Part shown: positions 1 to 6,465 of the stretch, in pieces | How the letters are laid out: the number at the start of each line of letters is the position of its first letter | Position numbering within the stretch: position 1 is the stretch's first letter | Assembly: GCF_000966975.1 (NCBI RefSeq) | Contig: NZ_JZWV01000868.1 | Span: 1 to 8,298, forward strand | Length of the DNA: 8,298 bases | Source: Streptomyces katrae | Lineage (GTDB): Bacteria; Actinomycetota; Actinomycetes; Streptomycetales; Streptomycetaceae | Direction of reading: 5' to 3' | The notes under the pieces: generated by a model | What the model was told of the DNA's origin: nothing | Seen by the model: the letters and a program-made list of their open reading frames with translations, nothing else | Databases searched by the model: none | Position numbers and translations under genes: made by a program

Positions 1-1
1 G

Positions 2-1024
2 TTACGGCAGGGGCCGTCCCGCCTCCAGATACAGCGGCCGCCCCCGCTCCCGCGCCCGCAGCGCCCACCGCAGCCGCTCGTACCGCTGCGGCGGCAGCAT
101 CCCCGCCGCCTCCTCCTCCGTGACGAACCGCCAGGCCCGCAGCTCCGGCCCGGGCAACCGCAGCCGTGCCGCCTGCGGCTCCGACAGCCGGCCCCCGTCG
201 AACAGCAGCCGCAGCCCCCCGTACGCCGGGGACCGGGGCGGCTCCCAGTCGACCACCAGCAGCTCCGGCACCCGGTCCAGCGTCAGGTCCAGTTCCTCCG
301 CGACCTCCCGTACGCCCGCCCGCGCCGGCGCCTCGCCCGCCTCGACCACCCCGCCGGGGAACTCCCAGCCCGCCTTGTACGTCGGATCCACCAGGAGCAC
401 CCGGTCCCGGTCGTCGAAGAGCAGGACCCCCGCCGCCACCGTCTCCCGCGTCGGTTCCGGGGTCTGGACGATGTCGCAGACCGCCGCCGTGTCCGTCGTC
501 ACGGCCTCGGCGATCCGCTGCGCCGTCTCCCGTGGGGTCAGCCGCCCGTTGTCGATGACGTGCGCGTCGGCGGTCAGCCACCCCAGCGCCTGCCGGTAGG
601 CGGGAAGGTGGTCGTGGGCCCCCTGCCGGCGGCCCCGTTCCCCCTCTTCACGGCGCCCGGCCATCCGCTCGCGCAGGATCGTTTCCGCAGGGGCCAGCAG
701 CACGTGCCGCACCGTGATCCGGCGGGCCGCGAGCGCCCCGAAGATCTCGTCCCGGTACTCCTGCCTCAGCAGCGTCATCGGTACGACCAGCACCCCGCCC
801 ACCTCCGCCAGCACCGCCGCCGCCGCGTCGACGACGAGCCGCCGCCAGCTCGGCAGGTCCTGGTGGTCGTCGACCTCCGCGAGGCGTTTGCCCGGCAGGA
901 GGCGGCGCAGCGCGTCCCCTATGAGCTCCGGGTCGTACAGGGTGCTGTCCGGCAGCAGTCCGGCGAGTTCGCGGGCCGTACTGGTCTTCCCGGCACCGTA
1001 AGCGCCGTTGATCCAGACAATCAC
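2..1024 (-). CDS. TmrB-like P-loop ATPase fused to a Nudix hydrolase domain
   Basis: The 340-residue protein has two domains. Residues 1-175 resemble TmrB, the Bacillus tunicamycin-resistance ATP-binding protein: it opens MIVWINGAYGAGKTSTA, with Walker A at 7-14, then has LYDPELIG (29-36), a DDHQDLPSWR stretch (52-61) and VLVVPMT (78-84), in the same order as TmrB. Residues 195-320 form a Nudix domain. Its box runs from G225 to L247 (GVVEAGE, then REVAEELDL), with the catalytic REVAEE intact and the usual late glycine replaced by D246. Nudix enzymes cleave nucleoside diphosphates linked to another moiety; the substrate here cannot be read. An upstream in-frame extension exists, but GTG at 1022-1024 has a strong ribosome binding site and gives exactly the TmrB N-terminus. 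The protein should be cytosolic. The gene is divergent from the LacI-family gene. The domain calls are firm. A role in drug resistance is not shown, since many TmrB-like proteins have no known function. The TAA stop lies at the window edge. Confidence 0.9.
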   Translation of the reverse strand: MIVWINGAYGAGKTSTARELAGLLPDSTLYDPELIGDALRRLLPGKRLAEVDDHQDLPSWRRLVVDAAAAVLAEVGGVLVVPMTLLRQEYRDEIFGALAARRITVRHVLLAPAETILRERMAGRREEGERGRRQGAHDHLPAYRQALGWLTADAHVIDNGRLTPRETAQRIAEAVTTDTAAVCDIVQTPEPTRETVAAGVLLFDDRDRVLLVDPTYKAGWEFPGGVVEAGEAPARAGVREVAEELDLTLDRVPELLVVDWEPPRSPAYGGLRLLFDGGRLSEPQAARLRLPGPELRAWRFVTEEEAAGMLPPQRYERLRWALRARERGRPLYLEAGRPLP

Positions 1025-1029
1025 GTCTA

Positions 1030-1039
1030 CCCCTCTCCC
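1030..1039 (-). promoter_or_regulatory. Ribosome binding site of the TmrB-Nudix gene
   Basis: On the minus strand GGGAGAGGGG ends five bases before the GTG start codon. This purine run decides the start, because the possible upstream in-frame extension would be low-complexity Arg/Gly sequence with no similarity to the family. Confidence 0.75.
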
Positions 1040-1157
1040 ATTGGCTCGCCTCCGAAGCCCCCAGTGGCTTGCCCGCCCCACCCTGCCACGGAAACCCGCT
1101 CTCCGGCCGAGTGCATATCCTCGGTCACAGCGCCCCGCAGCCCCGCCGTCCACCCCC

Positions 1158-1162
1158 GGAGG
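1158..1162 (+). promoter_or_regulatory. Ribosome binding site of the LacI-family gene
   Basis: GGAGG lies ten bases before GTG 1173-1175. It favours that start over the internal ATG at 1224, which directly precedes the helix-turn-helix and lacks a comparable site. Confidence 0.65.
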
Positions 1163-1172
1163 TTTTCCCGCC

Positions 1173-2213
1173 GTGCCGCAGAACCGCCAGCCGTCCGAGC
1201 CCCGTTACGGCAACCGGCCGACCATGAAGGACGTGGCGGCCCGGGCGGGCGTCGGCCTGAAGACGGTCTCCCGGGTCGTCAACGGCGAGCCCGGGGTGAC
1301 CCCTGACACCGAACGGCGCGTGCAGGACGCCATCGAGGCCCTCGGGTTCCGGCGCAACGACAGCGCCCGCGTCCTGCGCAAGGGCCGCACCGCCACCGTC
1401 GGCCTGGTCCTGGAGGACCTCGCCGACCCCTTCTACGGTCCCCTCAACCGGGCCGTCGAGGAGGTGGCCCGTACCCACGGCGCCCTGCTGATCAACGGCT
1501 CCAGCGCCGAGGACCCGGACCGGGAGCGGGAGTTGGCGCTCGCGCTGTGCGCCCGGCGGGTGGACGGCCTGATCGTGATCCCGGCGGGCGACGACCACCG
1601 CTACCTCGAGCCGGAGATCCGGGCGGGGGTGGCGACCGTGTTCGTGGACCGGCCGGCGGGCGGGATCGAGGCGGACGTGGTCCTCTCGGACAGCTTCGGC
1701 GGCGCCCGCGACGGGGTGGCGCACCTGATCGCCGCCGGGCACCGGCGGATCGGCTTCATCGGCGACCACCCCCGCATCCACACCGCCACGGAGCGCCTGC
1801 GCGGCTACCGCGAGGCGATGGCGCTGGCGGGCCTGCCGGTGGCCGGGTCCTGGGTCTCCCTCGGCGCGACGGCCCCGGAGCGGGTGGCGGCGGCGGCCAG
1901 GGCGATGCTGGCGGGCCCGGAACCGATCACCGCCGTCTTCGCCGGCAACAACCGGGTCACCGTCACCGTCGTACGGGTCCTCGCGGCGCTGCCCCGGCCC
2001 GTGGCACTGGTCGGCTTCGACGACTTCGAACTGGCCGACCTGCTGCGGCCCGGGGTCACGGTGATCGCCCAGGACCCGGCGGCCCTGGGCCGGGTGGCCA
2101 CGGACCGCCTCTTCCAACGCCTGTCGGGCACGGCCCTCCCCCCGACCCGCATCGTCCTCCCGACCCGCCTGATCCCCCGCGGCTCGGGCGAACTCCCGCC
2201 GCACACCGGCTGA
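1173..2213 (+). CDS. LacI-family transcriptional regulator
   Basis: This is a 346-residue DNA-binding repressor of normal family length. The N-terminal helix-turn-helix covers about residues 17-38 (TMKDVAARAGVGLKTVSRVV). The hinge is at about 60-70, with ARVLRKG matching the family's AR-x-L minor-groove motif. A periplasmic-binding-protein-like ligand domain starts near TVGLVLEDLADPFYG (75-89) and ends with the characteristic ALVGFDDFELADLLRPGVTVIAQD stretch, written here only as its start ALVGFDDFE and end TVIAQD. LacI-family proteins usually bind sugars or related small molecules and block promoters as dimers. No sugar transporter or glycosidase lies in the window, so ligand and targets are unknown. 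GTG 1173 was chosen for its GGAGG site; ATG 1224 is the alternative and would shorten the protein by 17 residues without losing the helix-turn-helix. The gene is convergent with the aldolase gene across a strong hairpin. Confidence 0.93.
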   Translation: MPQNRQPSEPRYGNRPTMKDVAARAGVGLKTVSRVVNGEPGVTPDTERRVQDAIEALGFRRNDSARVLRKGRTATVGLVLEDLADPFYGPLNRAVEEVARTHGALLINGSSAEDPDRERELALALCARRVDGLIVIPAGDDHRYLEPEIRAGVATVFVDRPAGGIEADVVLSDSFGGARDGVAHLIAAGHRRIGFIGDHPRIHTATERLRGYREAMALAGLPVAGSWVSLGATAPERVAAAARAMLAGPEPITAVFAGNNRVTVTVVRVLAALPRPVALVGFDDFELADLLRPGVTVIAQDPAALGRVATDRLFQRLSGTALPPTRIVLPTRLIPRGSGELPPHTG

Positions 2214-2290
2214 TCCCCCACAACCCGCACACGGCCCCGGTGCACCCCGTGGTCGCCCATGATCTTCGTCAACGCCGCCTGAACCGCAAA

Positions 2291-2334
2291 CGCCGCCGCC
2301 CGGCGTACGCGGACGCGTACGCCGGGCGGCGGCG
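2291..2334. terminator. Bidirectional hairpin terminator between convergent genes
   Basis: Arms 2291-2310 and 2315-2334 are perfect reverse complements (20 bp) around the four-base loop GGAC. The hairpin sits 77 bases after the lacI-type stop and 8 bases after the aldolase stop, so it can end transcription from both sides. There is no T-run on either side, as is common for streptomycete terminators. Confidence 0.88.
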
Positions 2335-2342
2335 AGCGGACC

Positions 2343-3641
2343 TTACGCGGTCGCCGTCAGGGTCGCCGAGCGGCGCGGGATGGCGAAGGCGTCCAGTTCC
2401 GCGCGGGTCAGGCCCGTCAGGGCGGTGACCTCCTCGGTGCCGACGGCGCCGCAGTCGAGGCCGCGGACCAGGTAGCCGGCCAGGGCCTTGGCGGTGGCGG
2501 GCTCGTCCATCACGTCGCCCTCGATCTTCGCCACGTACGCCTTCAGGCGCGCGGCGGCGGCCTCCAGGCCCTCGCGGTAGAAGGTGAAGACGGCCGCGTA
2601 GCGGGTCGGCAGGTGCGCCGGGTGCATGTCCCAGCCCTGGTAGTAGGCGCGGGCCAGGGCACGGCGGGTGAGGCCGTAGTGGAGCCGCCAGGCCTCGTGG
2701 ACCTGCTCGGTGGTGCCGACGGGCTTGACGTTCGTCGAGCCGTCGGAGACGCGTACGCCGGTGCCGGCGGCCGCCACCTGCATGATCGCCTTCGCGTGGT
2801 CGGCGGCGGGGTGGTCGCTGGCCTGGTAGGCGGCGGACACGCCGACGCAGGCGCTGTAGTCGAAGGTGCCGTAGTGCAGGCCGGTGGCGCGGCCCTTGGA
2901 GGCCTCGATCATCCGGGCCACGGTGGCGGTGCCGTCGGAGGCCAGGATGGACTGGCTGGTCTCGATCTGGATCTCGAAGCCGATCCGGCCCGGGCGCAGG
3001 CCGCGGGCAGTCTCGAAGGCCTCCAGCAGCTTGACGAAGGCGCTGACCTGCTCGGCGTAGGTGACCTTGGGCAGGGTCAGGACGAGGCCCTCGGGCAGGC
3101 CGCCGTGCTCCAGGAGGCCGGAGAGGAAGATGTCCGTGGTGCGGATGCCGCGGTCGCGGACGTTGGACTCCATGCACTTCATGCGGATACCCATGTACGG
3201 GGCGTTCGTGCCGTTGGAGAAGGCCTCCGAGACGAGGCGGGCGGCGCGGGCCGCGGCCTGGTCCTCCTCCTCGTCGGAGCGGACGCCGAAGCCGTCCTCG
3301 AAGTCCACGCGGAGGTCCTCGACGGGCTCGGAGGCGAGCTTGGCGCGGACGCGGTCGTAGACCGGGACGGCCAGTTCGTCGGAGATGCCGAGCACCTTGG
3401 CGAAGGTGGCCGCGTCGGGCGCGTGCTGGTCCAGGGCCGCGAGGGCCTGGTCGCCCCAGGAGCGGATGGTGTCGGCGTCGAAGACGTCACCGGGTACGTA
3501 GACGGTGTGGATCGGCTGGCGGGTGCCGGGGTCGCCCGGGTAGTGGCGCGCGAGTTCCGCGTCCACCGGCGCGAGGGAGGCGCTGATGCCCTCGCTGACC
3601 ACGCCTGCGAGGCTCGTCGCCACCTTCTCCTGCTGACCCAT
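2343..3641 (-). CDS. HpcH/HpaI/CitE-superfamily aldolase, unknown substrate
   Basis: This 432-residue protein looks like a TIM-barrel aldolase/lyase of the CitE and malyl-CoA lyase type, a superfamily that uses a divalent metal to cleave or form C-C bonds in short-chain acids or acyl-CoAs. Signs are RVDFEDGFG (111-119, compare the LDLEDAV motif of CitE), GIRMKC (151-156, the substrate-contact arginine strand), GFEIQIET (221-228, with the probable metal glutamate), LHYGTFDYS (255-263) and GWDMHPAHLPTR (336-347, compare the GxxxxHP motif of CitE). It is longer than CitE (about 300 residues), so it belongs to a distinct actinobacterial branch, probably the one annotated as DUF6986. ATG 3639-3641 is preceded by GAGGAGAG, eight bases upstream. 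The gene appears monocistronic, with its own promoter upstream and a terminator at each end. The fold call is solid; the reaction is not known to me. Confidence 0.85.
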   Translation of the reverse strand: MGQQEKVATSLAGVVSEGISASLAPVDAELARHYPGDPGTRQPIHTVYVPGDVFDADTIRSWGDQALAALDQHAPDAATFAKVLGISDELAVPVYDRVRAKLASEPVEDLRVDFEDGFGVRSDEEEDQAAARAARLVSEAFSNGTNAPYMGIRMKCMESNVRDRGIRTTDIFLSGLLEHGGLPEGLVLTLPKVTYAEQVSAFVKLLEAFETARGLRPGRIGFEIQIETSQSILASDGTATVARMIEASKGRATGLHYGTFDYSACVGVSAAYQASDHPAADHAKAIMQVAAAGTGVRVSDGSTNVKPVGTTEQVHEAWRLHYGLTRRALARAYYQGWDMHPAHLPTRYAAVFTFYREGLEAAAARLKAYVAKIEGDVMDEPATAKALAGYLVRGLDCGAVGTEEVTALTGLTRAELDAFAIPRRSATLTATA

Positions 3642-3657
3642 CGTGCACTCTCCTCTT

Positions 3658-3672
3658 TTCCGCTTCACGGAA
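3658..3672. promoter_or_regulatory. Probable operator 1 (TTCCG-N5-CGGAA palindrome)
   Basis: TTCCGCTTCACGGAA has perfect 5-bp arms around a 5-base centre and lies in the 5' leader of the aldolase transcript. The TTCCG/CGGAA pattern resembles operators of IclR-family regulators. A regulator bound here would block transcription downstream of the promoter. The regulator is not identified; the LacI-type protein in the window would normally bind a different, CG-centred site. Confidence 0.5.
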
Positions 3673-3678
3673 GCCTGG

Positions 3679-3693
3679 CTCCGCATAGCAGAA
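3679..3693. promoter_or_regulatory. Probable operator 2, degenerate copy overlapping the transcription start
   Basis: CTCCGCATAGCAGAA matches operator 1 at 10 of 15 positions and lies exactly 21 bases from it, two helical turns. It covers the predicted start site and touches the -10 box. A third TTCCGC half-site at 3707-3712 lies in the spacer just downstream of the -35, 28 bases further on. Confidence 0.4.
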
Positions 3694-3720
3694 TTTAGTC
3701 ACGGGGTTCCGCTCCGTCAA
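3692..3720 (-). promoter_or_regulatory. Sigma-70-type (HrdB-like) promoter of the aldolase gene
   Basis: On the minus strand, -35 TTGACG (3715-3720) and -10 TAAATT (3692-3697) are separated by exactly 17 bases. This is the best consensus promoter in the window. Transcription should start near 3685, giving a leader of about 45 bases before the ATG at 3641. Confidence 0.72.
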
Positions 3721-3750
3721 TGGTCCCTCCACCGCCTGGGACAAACGACT

Positions 3751-3785
3751 CGGGGCCGTGCGGTGACAATCACCACACGGCCCCG
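3751..3785 (-). terminator. Hairpin terminator downstream of etfA
   Basis: Arms 3751-3766 and 3770-3785 pair over 16 positions with a single mismatch, around the loop CAA. The hairpin begins 37 bases after the etfA stop and is followed on the minus strand by a short T-containing stretch (GTTTGT). It separates the etfBA operon from the aldolase promoter 30 bases further on. Confidence 0.78.
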
Positions 3786-3822
3786 GAGCCAGAGGAAACG
3801 GCAGGTCAGGATCTGGAAGGGA

Positions 3823-4785
3823 TCAGCCCTTGCGCGCCTTGATCTCGCCCGTCAGCTGCGGGACGACCTCGAAGAGGTCGCCGACCACGCCGTAGTCGAC
3901 CAGGTCGAAGATCGGGGCCTCGGCGTCCTTGTTGACGGCCACGATGGTCTTCGACGTCTGCATGCCGGCCCGGTGCTGGATCGCGCCGGAGATGCCGGCG
4001 GCGATGTACAGCTGCGGGGAGACCGACTTGCCGGTCTGGCCGACCTGGTTGGTGTGCGGGTACCAGCCGGCGTCGACGGCGGCGCGGGAGGCGCCGACCG
4101 CCGCACCGAGGGAGTCCGCGAGCTCCTCGATGAGGTGGAAGTTCTCCGCGCCGTTGACGCCACGGCCGCCGGAGACGACGATCGCGGCCTCGGTCAGCTC
4201 CGGGCGGCCCGTGGACTCGCGGGGGGTGCGGGAGATGACCTTGGTGCCGGTGGCCAGGGCGCCGAAGGTTACGGCGAGCGCCTCGACGGCGCCGGCGGCC
4301 GGGGCGGCCTCGACCGCGGCCGAGTTCGGCTTCACGGTGATGACCGGGGTGCCCTTGGACACGCGGGACTTGGTGGTAAACGACGCGGCGAAGGCGGACT
4401 GCGTCGCGACCGGACCCTCGTCACCGGCCTCCAGGTCGATGGCGTCGGTGATGATGCCGGAGCCGATGCGCACGGCGAGGCGCGCGGCGATCTCCTTGCC
4501 CTCGGCGGAGGACGGGACGAGCACGGCCGCCGGGGAGACGGCCTTGTACGCGGCCTCGAGCGCGTCGACCTTCGGGACGACGAGGTACTCGGCGAACTCG
4601 GGGGCGTCGGCGGTGAGGACCTTGACGGCACCGTGCTCGGCCAGCACGGCGGCGGTGGCCTCGGCACCGGCGCCCAGGGCGACGGCGACGGGCTCGCCGA
4701 CGCGGCGGGCCAGCGTCAGCAGCTCGAGGGTGGGCTTGCGGACGGCACCGTCCACGTGGTCGACGTAGACGAGAACTTCAGCCAT
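3823..4785 (-). CDS. etfA: Electron transfer flavoprotein subunit alpha
   Basis: This is the 320-residue FAD-carrying subunit of the EtfAB heterodimer, a soluble cytosolic carrier that takes electrons from acyl-CoA and other flavin dehydrogenases and hands them to an ETF:quinone oxidoreductase. The N-terminal domain (about 1-195) starts [16 protein letters not shown]. The C-terminal FAD domain has VSGGRGV (204-210), the arginine of [11 protein letters not shown] (231-241), [20 protein letters not shown] (250-269), then NKD at 285-287, PIFDLVDYG (291-299) and [10 protein letters not shown] (300-309), all in normal order. Length is typical. ATG 4783-4785 has AGGAGAG eight bases upstream. The gene follows etfB after a 56-base gap, so the two are almost certainly one operon, ended by the hairpin at 3751-3785. 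Confidence 0.97.
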   Translation of the reverse strand: MAEVLVYVDHVDGAVRKPTLELLTLARRVGEPVAVALGAGAEATAAVLAEHGAVKVLTADAPEFAEYLVVPKVDALEAAYKAVSPAAVLVPSSAEGKEIAARLAVRIGSGIITDAIDLEAGDEGPVATQSAFAASFTTKSRVSKGTPVITVKPNSAAVEAAPAAGAVEALAVTFGALATGTKVISRTPRESTGRPELTEAAIVVSGGRGVNGAENFHLIEELADSLGAAVGASRAAVDAGWYPHTNQVGQTGKSVSPQLYIAAGISGAIQHRAGMQTSKTIVAVNKDAEAPIFDLVDYGVVGDLFEVVPQLTGEIKARKG

Positions 4786-4816
4786 GGGACTGCTCTCCTG
4801 CTTTACGAGGTGTCTG

Positions 4817-4842
4817 GGGGCTACTGGTGAGGCCGGAGCCCC
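4817..4842 (-). other. Small inverted repeat in the etfB-etfA gap
   Basis: GGGGCT (4817-4822) and AGCCCC (4837-4842) could pair around a 14-base loop, reaching into the etfB stop codon. The stem is only 6 bp, too weak for a terminator. It could tune the relative expression of the two subunits or protect the message, but may be chance in G/C-rich DNA. Confidence 0.25.
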
Positions 4843-5627
4843 TAGATGAACTTCTGGCCGGCCAGGAACTCGGCCAGCTGCTTGCCGCCCTCGCCCTCGT
4901 CCTTGACGACGGTGCCGGCGGTGCGGGCCGGGCGCTGCGCCGCGGACTCGACCACGGTGTAGGCACCCTCGAGGCCCACCTCTTCGGCGTCCAGGTCCAG
5001 GTCGGACAGGTCCCAGGACTCCACCGGCTTCTTCTTGGCCGCCATGATGCCCTTGAAGGACGGGTAGCGGGCCTCGCCCGACTGGTCCGTCACGGAGACG
5101 AGCGCCGGGAGGGAGGCCTCCAGCTGCTCGCTCGCGGAGTCGCCGTCGCGGCGGCCCGTGACCTTGCCGTCCTCGACCTTGACCTCGGAGAGCAGGGTGA
5201 CCTGCGGGACGCCCAGGCGCTCGGCCAGGATCGCCGGGAGGACACCCATGGTGCCGTCGGTCGAGGCCATACCCGTGATGACCAGGTCGTAACCGGCCTT
5301 CTCGACGGCCTTCGCCAGCACCAGCGAGGTGCCGATGACGTCGGTGCCGTGCAGGTCGTCGTCCTCGACGTGGATGGCCTTGTCGGCGCCCATCGACAGC
5401 GCCTTGCGCAGCGCGTCCTTGGCGTCCTCGGGGCCCACCGTCAGGACGGTGATCTCGGCGTCGTCGGCCTCGTCGGCGATCTGCAGCGCCTGCTCGACGG
5501 CGTACTCGTCGAGCTCCGACAGCAGACCGTCGACGTCGTCGCGGTCGACCGTCAGGTCATCGGCGAAGTGCCGGTCGCCGGTGGCGTCGGGCACGTACTT
5601 CACACAGACAACGATCCTCAGGCTCAC
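4842..5627 (-). CDS. etfB: Electron transfer flavoprotein subunit beta
   Basis: This is the 261-residue partner of EtfA, which binds AMP structurally and contacts the dehydrogenases. It opens SLRIVVCVKYVPD, the typical EtfB/FixA N-terminus. LSELDEYAVEQAL (36-48), VLTVGPEDAKDALRKALSMG (61-80), and TDGTMGVLPAILAERLG (123-139, the AMP-loop region) follow in order. ARYPSFKGIMAAKKKP (186-201) is the conserved region after the dehydrogenase-recognition loop. The reading frame extends upstream, but GTG 5625-5627 is preceded by TAGGAGAG and gives the family N-terminus, so it was chosen. The gene is first in the etfBA operon. A perfect 12-bp tandem repeat lies 26-50 bases upstream of the start codon and may be regulatory. 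Confidence 0.96.
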   Translation of the reverse strand: MSLRIVVCVKYVPDATGDRHFADDLTVDRDDVDGLLSELDEYAVEQALQIADEADDAEITVLTVGPEDAKDALRKALSMGADKAIHVEDDDLHGTDVIGTSLVLAKAVEKAGYDLVITGMASTDGTMGVLPAILAERLGVPQVTLLSEVKVEDGKVTGRRDGDSASEQLEASLPALVSVTDQSGEARYPSFKGIMAAKKKPVESWDLSDLDLDAEEVGLEGAYTVVESAAQRPARTAGTVVKDEGEGGKQLAEFLAGQKFI

Positions 5628-5841
5628 GCCGGCTCTCCTACCGCATCGTTTTTTACTGATACCGCTACTGATACCGCCTTGTGCAGGCAGCATAGGCGCC
5701 TTCCGGCGCGGATCCCGGTCGGGGCGGCCCCCGCTCCGAAGGGAATGTTACTCGTCAGTACACAGTGGGTCTTCCCCGGTTGCAAGGCCACTGAACTGTG
5801 ATCTGGCCAACGCCGCCCGAACCGGTCCCAGCAGGGACGAT
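5628..5841 (-). promoter_or_regulatory. Intergenic region upstream of the etfBA operon
   Basis: These 214 bases lie between the flavin reductase stop and the etfB start and contain no convincing gene. Two weak promoter readings exist on the minus strand. One is a -10-like TATGCT at 5689-5694, which would place the tandem repeat just inside the transcript. The other is TTGCAA followed after 17 bases by TGTACT further upstream. No strong terminator for the flavin reductase gene was seen, so read-through into etfBA is possible. Confidence 0.35.
5654..5677. repeat. Perfect 12-bp tandem repeat upstream of etfB
   Basis: Two identical adjacent copies of TACTGATACCGC (plus strand) lie at 5654-5665 and 5666-5677. 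They are A/T-rich compared with their surroundings and fall just before the etfB ribosome binding site, within the likely 5' leader or promoter. They may be a tandem operator or a recent duplication. Confidence 0.85.
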
Positions 5842-6390
5842 TCAGTCGCGCAACGCGTTGAAGCGCCCCTGGTGGTACAGCAGGGGCCGGCCCTCCCCCG
5901 CGGGATCCCCCGCCACGGCCTCCGCGATGATCACACGGTGGGCCCCCGCGGGCACCCTGGCCACCACCCGGCACACCAGCCACGCCAGCACCCCGTCGAG
6001 CAGGGGGACCCCGTGCGGGCCCGGCGCCCAGTCGGTACCCGGGCCGAAACGGTCGGCGCCGCTGCGCGCGAAGAGCCCGGCCAGGTCCTGCTGGTGCTCC
6101 CCGAGTATGTGGACGCCGAGGTGGTCGCTGTCCCGTACGGCCGGCCAGCTGGAGGCCCCGGTGCCGATGGTGAACGAGAGCATCGGCGGATCGGCGGAGA
6201 CGGAGTTGAGCGAGGTCGCGGTGAACCCCGCCGGGCGGCCCCCGCTCTGCGCCGTGATCACCGCGACCCCGGCGGCGTGCCGGCGGAAGACGGAGCGCAG
6301 CAGCTCGGGCGAGCCCGGCAGCGGGGAGCGGCCGGGCCCGTCGGGCGAGGGGACGGTGGTGGACGCGGGCGGGGCCGTCGGGGCCGTCAT
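5842..6390 (-). CDS. Flavin reductase family protein (FMN-binding split barrel)
   Basis: This 182-residue protein matches the HpaC/ActVB-type flavin reductases, which use NAD(P)H to make free reduced flavin for partner oxygenases. After a Pro/Ser/Ala-rich N-terminal tail (1-28), the domain shows FRRHAAGVAVITA (35-47), the signature GFTATSLNSVSADPPMLSF (55-73), SSWPAVRDSDHLGVHIL (80-96), then DLAGLFA (102-108) and DRF (113-115), and HRVIIAEAV (151-159). ATG 6388-6390 has AAGGAAGG six bases upstream and is preferred over longer in-frame starts, which would read through a Pro/Arg-rich tail. No partner monooxygenase is in the window. A leader peptide ORF of the cysteine type lies 64 bases upstream, suggesting a role in sulfur metabolism, for example supplying FMNH2 to a sulfonate or sulfide oxygenase encoded elsewhere. 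That role is inference. Confidence 0.92.
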   Translation of the reverse strand: MTAPTAPPASTTVPSPDGPGRSPLPGSPELLRSVFRRHAAGVAVITAQSGGRPAGFTATSLNSVSADPPMLSFTIGTGASSWPAVRDSDHLGVHILGEHQQDLAGLFARSGADRFGPGTDWAPGPHGVPLLDGVLAWLVCRVVARVPAGAHRVIIAEAVAGDPAGEGRPLLYHQGRFNALRD

Positions 6391-6410
6391 GAGGGGCCTT
6401 CCTTCTGCCG

Positions 6411-6465
6411 CGGGGATCGCGGGAGGGCGTTCGGGGATCGGGGGTCGGGGGCGTTCAGCGATCCC
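6411..6465 (-). promoter_or_regulatory. Candidate attenuator: competing pairings after the leader ORF
   Basis: On the plus strand GCGATCCC (6458-6465) lies in the last codons and stop of the leader ORF. It is the exact complement of GGGATCGC at 6413-6420 (8 bp, 37-base loop), and 7 of its bases also pair with GGGATCG at 6434-6440 (18-base loop). The two pairings exclude each other, and a ribosome on the last leader codons would block both. The second acceptor ends just upstream of the flavin reductase ribosome binding site. The spacer is also a loose direct repeat: CGGGGATCG...GGGCGTTC occurs at 6411-6432 and again at 6432-6456. Confidence 0.45.

Larger units (their letters stand above)
1025..1172. 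promoter_or_regulatory. Divergent intergenic region between the TmrB-Nudix and LacI-family genes
   Basis: These 148 bases must hold the promoters of both divergent genes. A -10-like CATATCCT lies at 1114-1121 on the plus strand, but no good -35 is found 16-18 bases before it. No clear CG-centred palindrome typical of a LacI-family operator was seen by eye. Autoregulation by the LacI-type protein is plausible from the layout but is not supported by a visible site. Confidence 0.35.

Noticed and set aside
1025..1153. Upstream extension of the TmrB-Nudix reading frame to position 1153
   Set aside because: The extra 43 residues are Arg/Gly-rich and unlike the family; GTG at 1022-1024 has a strong ribosome binding site and gives the TmrB-type N-terminus.
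1125..2204. Long minus-strand open frame opposite the LacI-family gene
   Set aside because: It is the antisense shadow of a clear gene, rich in Gly/Arg/Asp with no family motif; high G+C leaves such frames open.
2613..3698. Plus-strand open frame of 361 codons opposite the aldolase gene
   Set aside because: Its composition is Gly/Val/Ala/Asp-rich with no motif, and the minus strand carries conserved aldolase signatures over the same span.
3643..4830. Plus-strand open frame of 395 codons opposite etfA
   Set aside because: It is an antisense shadow with Gly/Asp/Leu repeats; etfA on the other strand is unambiguous.
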